64,000 bases of DNA, taken from NCBI RefSeq assembly GCF_018388465.1, contig NZ_CP074404.1, forward strand, positions 2,294,001 to 2,358,000, given 5' to 3'. The stretch is from Cellulomonas fengjieae. GTDB lineage: Bacteria > Actinomycetota > Actinomycetes > Actinomycetales > Cellulomonadaceae. Of the stretch, positions 45,469 through 53,645 are shown piece after piece. The notes under the pieces are model-generated. The model saw only the letters and a program-made list of their open reading frames with translations, did no database searches and was not told the DNA's origin. Within the stretch, counting starts at the first letter, position 1. Every line of letters begins with the position of its first letter. The translations under genes were made by a program, and so were the position numbers.

Positions 45469-46182
45469 GTGGTCGCAGATCATGGCACGTGCCTGGTGGT
45501 CGACCCTGCCGTGACCGCGCGCGAGGTCGACGCCCTGGCGGCGGCGATCCGCGACCGCGGCTGGACCCCCGTGGCCGTCTGGTCGACGCATGCCCACTGG
45601 GACCACGTCCTCGACGGGCCAGGGCTGGCGCACCTCCCCCGCTGGGCGGCCGCTGCACCGGCCACCGCCCGCGAGACGCTCGCCGCCGAGCGTGACACCG
45701 ACCCGGAGCTGGCGGCGTCCGGCGAGCGCCCGGCGCCCATCGCGGCCGCGGCGACGCCCTTCCCGCGGCGCACCGCCACGGTCCTCGACTGGGCGGGGCC
45801 GACCGTCCACGTCCTGACCCACACCGCTCATGCCCGTCCGCACACCGCGCTCGTGCTGCCGGAGGCGGGCGTCCTGCTGGCGGGCGACATGCTCTCCGAC
45901 GTCGAGGTCCCCCTGCTCGACCTGGCCGCGGCCGACCCCGTCGGCGACTACCTGGCGGCGCTGACGCTCCTCGAGTCCGCCGACGCGCGCACGGTCGTGC
46001 CGGGGCACGGGCACGTCGGGCGCGGCGCCGAGGTGGGCCGGCGGCTCGACGCGGACCGCGCGTACCTCGCCGCACTCATCTCCGGCACGGACCTGGCCGA
46101 CCCCCGGTGCGCGCTCCCCTGGGTCGCTGCCGCGCACGCGGCGCAACGCGCGGCCGTCAGGGGCCCGGGAGCCGAGGGATAA
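45469..46182 (+). CDS. metallo-beta-lactamase-fold hydrolase (start unclear)
   Basis: This is an MBL-fold hydrolase with the metal motif STHAHWDHVLDG, HTAHARPHTAL, LLAGDMLSD and VPGHGHVG. From GTG 45469 it has 237 residues. However the same frame is open and protein-like for 26 codons further upstream (from 45391: DLVEVAPGVHVATSTVYTTT), matching the usual first two strands of MBL proteins. No ATG, GTG or TTG exists in that stretch. So either the gene uses an unusual start, or a frameshift separates the start from this frame. It directly follows ppgK. Substrate unknown. Confidence 0.7.
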   Translation: MVADHGTCLVVDPAVTAREVDALAAAIRDRGWTPVAVWSTHAHWDHVLDGPGLAHLPRWAAAAPATARETLAAERDTDPELAASGERPAPIAAAATPFPRRTATVLDWAGPTVHVLTHTAHARPHTALVLPEAGVLLAGDMLSDVEVPLLDLAAADPVGDYLAALTLLESADARTVVPGHGHVGRGAEVGRRLDADRAYLAALISGTDLADPRCALPWVAAAHAAQRAAVRGPGAEG

Positions 46183-46209
46183 CACCTGGCGCGGATGGGT
46201 GCTCGGCCC

Positions 46210-46215
46210 TACCGT
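46210..46215 (+). promoter_or_regulatory. -10 box, leaderless promoter
   Basis: TACCGT ends six bases before ATG 46222. Confidence 0.45.
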
Positions 46216-46221
46216 GCGGGC

Positions 46222-46641
46222 ATGGCACCCGTGGTCTCCCAACTGACGATCGACAGCGCCGACCCGCACGCCCTCGCCCGGTGGTGGAACGAGGTGCTCG
46301 GGTGGCGCCACGCCTGGGACCCGGCGGACGACGAGGAGGAGGTCGGCATCGAGCCGGCCGACGGCTCCGCGACTGCCTGGCTCTTCCTCAAGGTCGCCGA
46401 TGCCAAGGCGGGCAAGAACCGCCTGCACGTCGATCTGCGCCCCCAGAACGGCTCCGACCAGGCCACGGAGCTGGAGCGGCTGCTGGCGCTCGGTGCCACG
46501 CGCGTGGACATCGGCCAGGGTGACGTCCCCTGGCACGTGCTCGCCGACCCCGAGGGCAACGAGTTCTGCCTCCTGCGCAGCACGCCCGACGAGGCCGCCG
46601 CGGCCGACGCGGCCGACGCGGAGCAGGCCACCGGCGCCTGA
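46222..46641 (+). CDS. VOC-superfamily (glyoxalase-like) protein
   Basis: This 139-residue protein has the paired beta-alpha-beta units of the vicinal oxygen chelate fold: SQLTIDSADPHALARWWNEV and LHVDLRP, and HVLADPEGNEFCLL near the end. The C-terminal tail is Ala/Asp repeats (AAAADAADAEQ). Glyoxalase-like_dom proteins of this kind are common in actinobacteria with unassigned substrates. Confidence 0.8.
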   Translation: MAPVVSQLTIDSADPHALARWWNEVLGWRHAWDPADDEEEVGIEPADGSATAWLFLKVADAKAGKNRLHVDLRPQNGSDQATELERLLALGATRVDIGQGDVPWHVLADPEGNEFCLLRSTPDEAAAADAADAEQATGA

Positions 46642-46665
46642 GCCGCTCGCCCGCCCGGGTGACAG

Positions 46666-46692
46666 TCGTCCGACATGCTCGAATTCGGACGA
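46666..46692. promoter_or_regulatory. dyad TCGTCCGA-N11-TCGGACGA, possible operator
   Basis: Perfect 8-base arms at 46666-46673 and 46685-46692 just upstream of the -10 box at 46702; the right arm lies where a -35 element would be. Confidence 0.5.
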
Positions 46693-46701
46693 ATCGGTCG
46701 G

Positions 46702-46707
46702 TAGGTT
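46702..46707 (+). promoter_or_regulatory. -10 box, leaderless promoter
   Basis: TAGGTT ends six bases before ATG 46714. Confidence 0.45.
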
Positions 46708-46713
46708 CCTCGC

Positions 46714-47598
46714 ATGGTCAGCGCCGCACTACCGGTCCTGGGCGACATCGCGTGGCAGGACTGGGAAGAGTGGGTGCCGCTCGCCCTCTCGGTGCTCACG
46801 CTCGTCGTCGCGCTCTTCGCGTGGGGCTCGGCCGCCCGAGCCGGGCGCCGGGTCGCGCGCCAGGGCGAGGCGACCTTGCGGCAGGCCAAGGCGTTCGACG
46901 AGCAGGTCGCGATCGCCCGTGAGGCGCTCGAGCTCGCCCGCCGGGAAGCCCTCGACGCACGCGCCGATGCGGACCGCCAGCGGCAGGAGACCGACCGGAC
47001 GCGGCGCATGCTGGAGGAGGTGCGACTCGACTCGCTCGCGCCCGTCGTCGTCGCACGGGCCATGCCGAGCGGCTCGGACGCTCCGGGGCGCCCCCGGCTC
47101 GATGCGTGCCAGCTCACGGTGGGTGGCCAGGGCACCTGGCGCCCGCTGTCGGGGCACCTCGCCGTCGGGCTGGACCAGGCCTACGCCTTCCGCACCGCCC
47201 TGACCCTCTGGTTCGAGAACGTCTCGGACCGAGCCGCACAGGTGGACATCCTCGACTCCGCCGGCGGCGAGCTCGACCTGCTGCCCGGCCACCCCGTCGT
47301 CATCCCCGCGCGCGAGTCGCGCAGCGTGACGTGGGTGCGCACGTGGTCCTCGCATGACCTGGCCAGTGACGAGCAGGTCCAGGATCCCGCCGCGTGGCTG
47401 TTCAACCTGTCCTTCACCGTGACCGACCTCGGGCTGCACGTGCGCGACACCTACGCGTTCGACGGCGACCTGCGGTTCTTCGACCGGGACGGCTCCTGGC
47501 TCGTCGTGATGCCCGAGCCTCCCCTGCCCTGGACGTCCGACGTCGCCTCGATGCTGCCCGGGCGGGCCTACCAGCGCCTCGACGCGCCGGTCAGCTGA
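46714..47598 (+). CDS. hypothetical membrane-anchored coiled-coil protein
   Basis: This 294-residue protein has one membrane helix (VPLALSVLTLVVALFAWG, about residues 21-38), a charged helical coiled coil (about 50-110, rich in Arg/Glu/Ala) and a strand-rich cytoplasmic-like domain (about 130-294). No family recognised. A perfect dyad overlaps its promoter. The 3' end overlaps the convergent yqeY-like gene by eight bases. Confidence 0.65.
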   Translation: MVSAALPVLGDIAWQDWEEWVPLALSVLTLVVALFAWGSAARAGRRVARQGEATLRQAKAFDEQVAIAREALELARREALDARADADRQRQETDRTRRMLEEVRLDSLAPVVVARAMPSGSDAPGRPRLDACQLTVGGQGTWRPLSGHLAVGLDQAYAFRTALTLWFENVSDRAAQVDILDSAGGELDLLPGHPVVIPARESRSVTWVRTWSSHDLASDEQVQDPAAWLFNLSFTVTDLGLHVRDTYAFDGDLRFFDRDGSWLVVMPEPPLPWTSDVASMLPGRAYQRLDAPVS

Positions 47599-48040
47599 GG
47601 GCCGCGCGCACCGACGCCGAGAGCTTCTTGCCGTCCGCCGACGCACCGGCCCGTGCCGTCGCCTCCTTCATGACCGCGCCCATGTCGCGCAGGGACGTGG
47701 CCCCGACGTCCGCGATCACCGCGGTCACCAGCGCCTGCAGCTGGTCGTCGGACAGCTGCGCGGGCAGGTAGGTCTCGATCACGTCGGCCTCGGCGCTCTC
47801 CGTGGCGGCACGCTCGGGCGCCCCCGCGTCCGCGTAGATCTGCGCGGAGTCGCGGCGCTTCTTCACCTCGCGCGCCAGGACCTTGAGCACCTCGTCGTCC
47901 GACAGCTCCTTCTCGACGCTGCCCGCCTTGGCCTCGAACCGGACGGCCGCGATCAGCTGGCGCAGCGTGCTGACGCGCAGGGTGTCGCGGGCCTTCATGG
48001 CGGTGGTCAGGTCGGACGTCAGCTGGTCGAGGGTGCTCAT
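47591..48040 (-). CDS. GatB/YqeY domain protein
   Basis: This 149-residue helical protein begins MSTLDQLTSDLTTAMKARD and contains EVKKRRDSAQIYADAGAPE and YLPAQLSDDQLQALV, the YqeY pattern. The domain is the tRNA-binding tail of GatB found alone; its own role is unproven. ATG 48040 is chosen over the upstream in-frame start because the conserved protein begins there. Confidence 0.88.
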   Translation of the reverse strand: MSTLDQLTSDLTTAMKARDTLRVSTLRQLIAAVRFEAKAGSVEKELSDDEVLKVLAREVKKRRDSAQIYADAGAPERAATESAEADVIETYLPAQLSDDQLQALVTAVIADVGATSLRDMGAVMKEATARAGASADGKKLSASVRAALS

Positions 48041-48096
48041 GGAGCCATCGTGCCCTGCGGACGCCGGCCGGCGCAGCGGCACTCGCGGTGGAGCGG

Positions 48097-48478
48097 ATGA
48101 GTCAGTCGATACGCCGGGTTCTGTCCTCGCGCGCGGTTGCCCGCACTGCGCGAGTGGCGGCCATCCCTCTACGACGTACGTTGCCGCACGCCTCCAGCGG
48201 CCTACCCGGGAGCTCGGGCGAGCAGCCCTCGAACGCTCCCTGTCTGACCTTGCTCCGGGTGGGGTTTACCTAGCCGCACCGGTCACCCGGCACGCTGGTG
48301 GTCTCTTACACCACCGTTTCACCCTTACCCGACCAGCGAACCGGTCGGGCGGTCTGTTCTCTGTGGCACTGTCCCGCGGGTCACCCCGGGTGGGTGTTAC
48401 CCACCACCCTGCTCTGCGGAGCCCGGACGTTCCTCGGCGAGCCCGGGGGCTCGACGCGGCCGCCTGACTGACTCATCC
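48097..48478 (-). ncRNA. rnpB: RNase P RNA, type A
   Basis: The minus strand carries the universally conserved RNase P RNA pieces: GAGGAACGTCCGGGCTCC near the 5' end, GGTAAGGGTGAAACGGTGG and AGAGACCACCAGC in the middle, and AGAACCCGGCGTATCGACTG near the 3' end. The two ends (GGATGAGTCAGTC and GACTGACTCATCC) pair to form helix P1. It is the catalytic RNA that trims tRNA 5' ends. Ends are placed by this pairing and are accurate to a few bases. Confidence 0.95.
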
Positions 48479-48489
48479 GCGGTGACAGC

Positions 48490-48873
48490 CTAGACGTCCA
48501 CGCGGTAGGTCAGGGACAGCTCGTCGCCCGAGGCGCCGCGGATCCCCCAGTTCTCCGGCGGGCTCTCGATGATGACGACCTCGAGGTCGTCGGTGGACAG
48601 GCCGAGGGTCGGCGCGACGTCGTCGAAGAACGCGGCGATCAGGGCGCGACGGGCCGCGCGCGAGCGCCCGGTGAAGCAGAGGATCTCGACGACCAGGTAG
48701 TCCCTGCCGCGCGGTGCGACGAGGTCGTCGCCGTCGAGCAGCAGGAACCGGTGGAATCGCTTGTCCTCGGGCAGTCCCCAGGTGCCGACGAGGGCGCGGT
48801 GGACCGCGTCGGAGACCGAGCCGCGGCGGTCCTGCCAGACGTCGCGCCGGCCGTAGATCTTCACGTGCGCCAT
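48490..48873 (-). CDS. tautomerase-superfamily protein lacking the N-terminal proline
   Basis: This 127-residue protein begins MAHVKIYGRRDVW, continues with DKRFHRFLLLDGDDLVAP and ends NWGIRGASGDELSLTYRVDV, the pattern of MIF/4-OT-like tautomerase family proteins. The catalytic Pro-1 is Ala here, so normal tautomerase chemistry is doubtful. GGAGGTCCG directly precedes the ATG at 48873, which settles the start. Confidence 0.8.
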   Translation of the reverse strand: MAHVKIYGRRDVWQDRRGSVSDAVHRALVGTWGLPEDKRFHRFLLLDGDDLVAPRGRDYLVVEILCFTGRSRAARRALIAAFFDDVAPTLGLSTDDLEVVIIESPPENWGIRGASGDELSLTYRVDV

Positions 48874-48908
48874 CGGACCTCCATGCGCGTCGTCGTCCCG
48901 CGGGAGCC

Positions 48909-48914
48909 TACAGT
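48909..48914 (+). promoter_or_regulatory. -10 box, leaderless promoter of yaaA
   Basis: TACAGT ends six bases before GTG 48921. Confidence 0.5.
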
Positions 48915-48920
48915 TCTGGC

Positions 48921-49700
48921 GTGCTCGTGCTCCTGCCGCCCTCCGAGGGCAAGACGCCACCGCGCGCCCGCGGCCCCCTGCTCGATCTCGACAGCCTCTG
49001 CTCGCCCGGGCTCACGCCCGTCCGGGAGAAGGTCCTCGACGCGCTGGTCGAGGTGAGTGCGTCGCCCGATGCGATGACGGTGCTCGGCGTCGGCGCCAGC
49101 CTGTCCACCGAGGTGGCGCGCAACGTCCACCTGAGGACCGCGCCGACCGCACCGGCGAAGCAGGTGTACACCGGGGTCCTGTACGCGGCCGCGGGACTCG
49201 ACCGGCTCACCCCGACCGGACGCACCCGGGCCGCGCAGAGCGTGCGGATCGTGTCCGGCCTGTGGGGACTCGTCGCGCCGGACGACCCGATCCCCGCCTA
49301 CCGCCTCTCCATGGGCACCGACCTGCCGGGCATCGGCCCCCTCGCCGCGGCCTGGCGGGGGGCGCTCGGCGTCGAGCTCGGGGCGCGCGCCGAGGGCGAG
49401 CTGGTGGTGGACTGCCGGTCGGCCGCCTACCTCGCCGCATGGCACCCGCCGCGGTCGGCCGACTGGGTGCAGGTGCGCGTCCTGCGCGAGCTCGACGGCG
49501 CGAGGTCCGTCGTGTCGCACAACGCCAAGCACACCCGCGGGGTGCTCACCCGCCACCTGCTGACGCGCCGCGGGCGCGCGCCGCACGATGCCGAGTCGCT
49601 GGCCCGGGTGGCGGGCGAGCTCGTCGGCTCCGCGCTGCTGGCCGTCGAGCTCGGACCTCCCGCGCGCGGGGCACGCACGCTCGAGCTCGTCGTGGCCTGA
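48921..49700 (+). CDS. yaaA: YaaA-family peroxide stress protein (UPF0246)
   Basis: This 259-residue protein opens LVLLPPSEGKTPP, the hallmark of YaaA, with later YTGVLYAAAGLDRL, SGLWGLVAPDDPIPAYRLSM and SHNAKHTRGVLTRHLL. E. coli YaaA limits free iron and DNA damage under peroxide. GTG 48921 follows a -10 box by six bases. The next gene starts directly after its stop (TGA-GTG). Confidence 0.88.
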   Translation: MLVLLPPSEGKTPPRARGPLLDLDSLCSPGLTPVREKVLDALVEVSASPDAMTVLGVGASLSTEVARNVHLRTAPTAPAKQVYTGVLYAAAGLDRLTPTGRTRAAQSVRIVSGLWGLVAPDDPIPAYRLSMGTDLPGIGPLAAAWRGALGVELGARAEGELVVDCRSAAYLAAWHPPRSADWVQVRVLRELDGARSVVSHNAKHTRGVLTRHLLTRRGRAPHDAESLARVAGELVGSALLAVELGPPARGARTLELVVA

Positions 49701-50870
49701 GTGGCCCGCCGACGCCGCGTGCCGTGGTGGCTCGTCGCGGTCGTCGTGACCGTTCTCGTGCTCGTCACGGGAGCGCTGCCGACCGACGACGCCCGGGAGC
49801 TGGCCGAGCGGACGCTGCCGGTCCTCGTGTTCGTGGCGGCCCTCACGGTCGTCGCCGAGCTGTGCGCCGGCGCCGGGCTGTTCGACGCCGCGGCTGGGCT
49901 CGCCGCGCGTCTGGCCGGTGGGCGGCGCTGGGTGCTGTGGGCGCTCGTGGTGGTGCTGGCGATCGTGAGCACCGCGGTGCTGTCGCTCGACACGACCGCG
50001 GTCCTGCTCACGCCCGTCGTCATCGCCCTCGCGCGCCGGACGCGCACCTCGCCGCTGCCGTTCGCCCTCGCGGTGCTCGCCCTGGCCAACACGGCCTCCC
50101 TCGTCCTGCCGGTCTCCAACCTGACCAACCTGCTCGCCGACCACACGCTGCGGGCGGCCGGCGTCGGGTACCTCGCCCTGATGTGGGCGCCGGCCCTCGT
50201 CGCGATCGTCGTGACGGTCGCGTTCCTCGGCGTGCGGGACCGGCGCGCACTCGCCGGTCGCTTCGACCCGCAACCACCTCACCCCGTGCGCGACCGGCCC
50301 CTCCTGCTGGTGTGCGCGCTCGCGGTCGGCGCCCTCGCGGTCGTGTTCGTCGCGGGCGCCGAGCCCGCGCCCACCGCCGTCGTCACCGCCGCCGTGCTGC
50401 TCGCCGCCACGCTCGCGCGGCACCAGAAGCTGCCCGTCGCGGCTCGCGACCTGGTGCCGTGGCGCACGCTCGTGGTGGTGCTCGGCCTGTTCGTGGTCGT
50501 CGCGACGGCCCACGCGCAGGGCCTCGGGCAGGTGCTCGCCCAGGCAGCGGGCACCGGGGACGGGCCCGCGTCGTTGCTGCGGATCGCCGCGGTCGGCGCC
50601 CTCGCGTCCAACGGCATGAACAACCTGCCCGCCTACCTGGCGCTGGAGCCGGCGGCGGGCGCCGAGCCGCTGCGGGTCGCGGCCTTGCTGGTCGGCACCG
50701 GTGTCGGCCCCCTGATCACGCCCTGGGGCTCGCTGGCCACCGTCCTGTGGTGGCAACGCTGCCGCACCCTGATGCTCGATATCCCAGCCGGGACGATCGT
50801 GCGTCAGGGCCTCGTGCTGGCGCCGCTGGCGGTCGTGGCCGCCACCCTCGCCCTCGTCGCCGCGGCCTGA
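49701..50870 (+). CDS. SLC13/ArsB-type permease
   Basis: This 389-residue protein has about eleven membrane helices. It shows the ion-transporter superfamily repeats LSLDTTAVLLTPVVIAL with LANTASLVLPVSNLTNLL, and NGMNNLPAYLAL with GVGPLITPWGSLATVLWW. Members carry arsenite, Na+ or dicarboxylates. No arsR or arsC lies nearby, so arsenic is not supported. It begins directly at the yaaA stop and is probably co-transcribed with it. Confidence 0.82.
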   Translation: MARRRRVPWWLVAVVVTVLVLVTGALPTDDARELAERTLPVLVFVAALTVVAELCAGAGLFDAAAGLAARLAGGRRWVLWALVVVLAIVSTAVLSLDTTAVLLTPVVIALARRTRTSPLPFALAVLALANTASLVLPVSNLTNLLADHTLRAAGVGYLALMWAPALVAIVVTVAFLGVRDRRALAGRFDPQPPHPVRDRPLLLVCALAVGALAVVFVAGAEPAPTAVVTAAVLLAATLARHQKLPVAARDLVPWRTLVVVLGLFVVVATAHAQGLGQVLAQAAGTGDGPASLLRIAAVGALASNGMNNLPAYLALEPAAGAEPLRVAALLVGTGVGPLITPWGSLATVLWWQRCRTLMLDIPAGTIVRQGLVLAPLAVVAATLALVAAA

Positions 50871-50877
50871 GGGCGGC

Positions 50878-51633
50878 TCAGGCCGACCAGCCCTCGCTCG
50901 GCACGCCCACCACGGCGATCTCGTCGCGTCGGTCCGCGAAGAGCCGCACGATGCTCACCGACGCGGGGGCGACCCGCAGCTGGCTCCACGACGAGGGCTG
51001 CGCGCCCATCGTCACGCCGAGCGCGGCGCGGATGGAGACCGCGTGGCTCACGACGACGACGGTCCGGTCGACCCCGGCGGCCAGCAGCGCGTCCAGGCCG
51101 CGCTGCAGGCGGTGCCCGACGTCCTGGATCGACTCGCCACCCGGCGGGCGCAGGTCCGCCTTCGTGTGCCACGGCTCGAGCTGGCCGGGCCACCGCTCCT
51201 CGATCTGCTCGGCGGTCAGCCCTTGCCACTCGCCGAAGTTCGCCTCCTGGAACGTGTCGTTCGTGAGGAGGGGCAGGCCCAGCCGCTGGGCGATGATCTC
51301 TCCGGTCTGCTGCGTGCGGACCATGGGCGAGGCGATGATCTCGCTCGGGTACGGGATGTCGCCCCACAGGTCGCGTCCGACGCGGTCGACCAGGTCGGCG
51401 GCGTCGCGCGCCTGGCGCAGCCCGGTCTCGTCGAGGGGCGGACCGGGCTCACCCGAGCCGGAGTACCCGCGGGAGACGGTCATGGTGGTCTGACCGTGCC
51501 GCACGAGGACCACGGTGACCGGCTGCTCCTCGTCGAACCGCACGCCCGCCCCGGACGGCCGCGGCGCCCGCTTGGGCGGGGACCCGGCAGGGTCGGCGGT
51601 GGTGCGGTCCAGCGGTTCGGCGGCGTCGCTCAC
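50878..51633 (-). CDS. histidine phosphatase family protein
   Basis: This 251-residue protein has the phosphohistidine motif VVLVRHGQT (about residue 45) and the second catalytic His in VVVSHAVSI. In mycobacteria the gene at this place (before the zinc-ribbon and Nif3 genes) is a fusion of RNase HI with the phosphatase; here the N-terminus is only about 40 Pro/Arg-rich residues and no RNase H domain is present. GTG 51633 lies seven bases after a -10-like CAGACT. Substrate unknown; cobalamin-phosphate or sugar-phosphate hydrolysis is possible. Confidence 0.85.
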   Translation of the reverse strand: MSDAAEPLDRTTADPAGSPPKRAPRPSGAGVRFDEEQPVTVVLVRHGQTTMTVSRGYSGSGEPGPPLDETGLRQARDAADLVDRVGRDLWGDIPYPSEIIASPMVRTQQTGEIIAQRLGLPLLTNDTFQEANFGEWQGLTAEQIEERWPGQLEPWHTKADLRPPGGESIQDVGHRLQRGLDALLAAGVDRTVVVVSHAVSIRAALGVTMGAQPSSWSQLRVAPASVSIVRLFADRRDEIAVVGVPSEGWSA

Positions 51634-51677
51634 GACTCGCAGTCTGGCGCGCGGGCGCCCCGGGCGCGACCCCCTGC

Positions 51678-52424
51678 TCAGCCTCGGGCGGGCTCCGGCA
51701 GCCGGACCAGGATGCGGCCGCACTCCTCGCACCGCACCACCTGGTCCTGCGGGGCCTTGACGATGGCCTCGACGTCGAGCGGGTTGAGCTCGAGCCGGCA
51801 GCTCTCGCAACGCCGGCCGCGCAGCGCTCCCGCGCCCTTCCCGCCGAGCTGCGCGCGCAGTCGCTCGTAGAGCGTCACGAGGCCGGCGTCCAGGCCCTCG
51901 ACGGCCGCCGCACGCTCGGCGCGCACCGACTCGGCGTCGGCGTCCAGCGCGGCGTACGCGGCATCGCGCTCCGCCTCCACGGCCGCACGCTTCTGCGCCA
52001 GCGACTCGTGCGCGGTCGTGACCTCGGCGAGCGCCGTCTCGTGCGCCTCGAGGCGCTCCATCACGTCGAGCTCCACCTCCTCGAGCTCCGCCTGGCGCCG
52101 GCCGAGGGCGACGAGCTCGCTCTGCAGCGCCTGGAGGTCCTTGGGGCTGCCCTGCCCCGAGTCGAGCCGCGACTGGTCGCGCGCGGCGCGCACCCGCACC
52201 TGCTCGACGTCGGCCTCGGCCTTGCGCAGCTCGCGCTGGAGGTCGCTCACCGCCGTCTGGGACGTCACCAGCGCGGTGTGCAGGTCGGTCACCTGGGACG
52301 CGAGCTCGACGAGCCGGGCAAGCTCCGGCAGCGTGCGCTTCTTGTGGGCGATCTGGTCCAGGCGGGTGTCGAGAGCCTGGACGTCGAGCAGTCGGCGCTG
52401 GTCCGCTGCGGGGGCAGTCGTCAC
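51678..52424 (-). CDS. C4-type zinc-ribbon coiled-coil protein
   Basis: This 248-residue protein is a long antiparallel coiled coil (about residues 10-195) followed by the zinc ribbon CESC ... CEEC (about 208-238). It matches the Rv2229c/CT398-like family. Its GTG overlaps the stop of the Nif3 gene (GTGA, 52421-52424), so they are co-translated. The conserved Nif3 / zinc-ribbon / phosphatase order suggests a shared but unknown role, possibly in nucleic-acid or cofactor metabolism. Confidence 0.88.
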   Translation of the reverse strand: MTTAPAADQRRLLDVQALDTRLDQIAHKKRTLPELARLVELASQVTDLHTALVTSQTAVSDLQRELRKAEADVEQVRVRAARDQSRLDSGQGSPKDLQALQSELVALGRRQAELEEVELDVMERLEAHETALAEVTTAHESLAQKRAAVEAERDAAYAALDADAESVRAERAAAVEGLDAGLVTLYERLRAQLGGKGAGALRGRRCESCRLELNPLDVEAIVKAPQDQVVRCEECGRILVRLPEPARG

Positions 52425-53632
52425 GGGTGTCCTTCCGGCGGTGCTGTGGGGGCGTTCGGTTCCGGGCTCGCGACGCGACCCGTCCACGGGTCGGTGCTCA
52501 CCGTGCTGACGCGGGTCTCCACCGTAGTGCCCGCGGCGGCGCAGTCGTGCTCAAGGGTCCGGGCGGCGAGCTCGAGCCAGGGCCACTCGGACGCGAAGTG
52601 CGCGACGTCCACGAGGTAGGGCGTGCCCGAGCCGACGGGCGACCCGTCGTGGCGGGCGCGTTCGCGCAGCTCCGAGGAGGGGTGGTGGCGCAGGTCCGCC
52701 GTCACGTAGGCGTCGACGCCCGAGGCGCGCACGGCGTCGAAGAACGAGTCCCCCGACCCGCCGACGACGGCAACCCGCTCGACCCGCCCGTCGGGGTCCC
52801 CCGCGAACCGCACGCCCTGCGCGGTCGCCGGAAGCGCGGCGGCGACGGCGGACGCGAACGCCCGCAGCGTCGTCGGCTCCGCCAGCGACCCGACACGGCC
52901 CGTACCGGTGGCCGCGGGCCACGAGGCCAGCTCCAGCACGTCGAACGCCGGCTCCTCGTACGGGTGGGCAGAGCGCAGCGCCGCGACCACCGACGCGCGC
53001 AGGCGACGGGGCGCCACCATCTCCACGCGGGCCTCCACCACGCGCGCCGCCTCTCCCGCGGAGCCGATCGTCGGTGAGGCCGCGTCGGTCGGTGTGAACG
53101 TCCCCTCCCCGGTCGAGGTCCAGGCGCAGCGCGTGTACTCGCCGATCGCGCCCGCTCCCGCGGCGGCGAGCGCGTCCACGAGGCGCTCCGCGTCGGCGAC
53201 CGGGACGAAGACCACGTGCTTGTCGAGCGCCTCGGAGGCCGCCGGTTCCAGTGGCGACGTGCCGACCAGACCGAGGGCCGCCGCCAGCGCGTCGTTCACG
53301 CCGCCGGCGGCCGCATCCGCGTTGGTGTGCGCCGTGAACAGGGCGGTACCGGAGCGGACGAGCCGGTGCAGGAGCGCGCCCTTGTAGGTGGTCCCCGCGA
53401 TCGAGTGGACCGGCCGCAGGAGCAGGGGGTGGTGCGTCACGACGAGGTCGGCACCCCAGTCCGCTGCCTCGTCGGCGACGACCGCAACGGGGTCGACCGC
53501 GAACAGGACGCGACGGACCGGCTGGGACGGGTCGCCCGTGACGAGGCCGACCGCGTCCCACGACTCGGCGGTGGACGGGGGGTAGCGCCGTTCGAGCAGT
53601 CGGACGACGTCGGCCAGGGTGGTCGCACTCAC
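52421..53632 (-). CDS. Nif3-like dinuclear metal centre protein
   Basis: This 403-residue protein has the Nif3 motifs SWDAVGLVTGD, VVTHHPLLLRPV and AHTNADAA at the N-terminus, and GGSGDSFFDAVRASG, TADLRHHPSSE and VDVAHFASEWP at the C-terminus, which hold the two-metal site. A PII-like insert domain lies between. It resembles GTP cyclohydrolase-like YbgI. GTG 53632 rather than 53641 is chosen because TAGCGT lies exactly seven bases upstream. It heads the three-gene unit. Confidence 0.9.
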   Translation of the reverse strand: MSATTLADVVRLLERRYPPSTAESWDAVGLVTGDPSQPVRRVLFAVDPVAVVADEAADWGADLVVTHHPLLLRPVHSIAGTTYKGALLHRLVRSGTALFTAHTNADAAAGGVNDALAAALGLVGTSPLEPAASEALDKHVVFVPVADAERLVDALAAAGAGAIGEYTRCAWTSTGEGTFTPTDAASPTIGSAGEAARVVEARVEMVAPRRLRASVVAALRSAHPYEEPAFDVLELASWPAATGTGRVGSLAEPTTLRAFASAVAAALPATAQGVRFAGDPDGRVERVAVVGGSGDSFFDAVRASGVDAYVTADLRHHPSSELRERARHDGSPVGSGTPYLVDVAHFASEWPWLELAARTLEHDCAAAGTTVETRVSTVSTDPWTGRVASPEPNAPTAPPEGHP

Positions 53633-53639
53633 GTCCCGC

Positions 53640-53645
53640 ACGCTA
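53640..53645 (-). promoter_or_regulatory. -10 box, leaderless promoter of Nif3 unit
   Basis: TAGCGT (minus strand), seven bases from GTG 53632. Confidence 0.5.

Noticed and set aside
49701..50870. Calling the SLC13/ArsB-type permease an arsenite pump
   Set aside because: No ars operon genes nearby and the superfamily carries several substrates.
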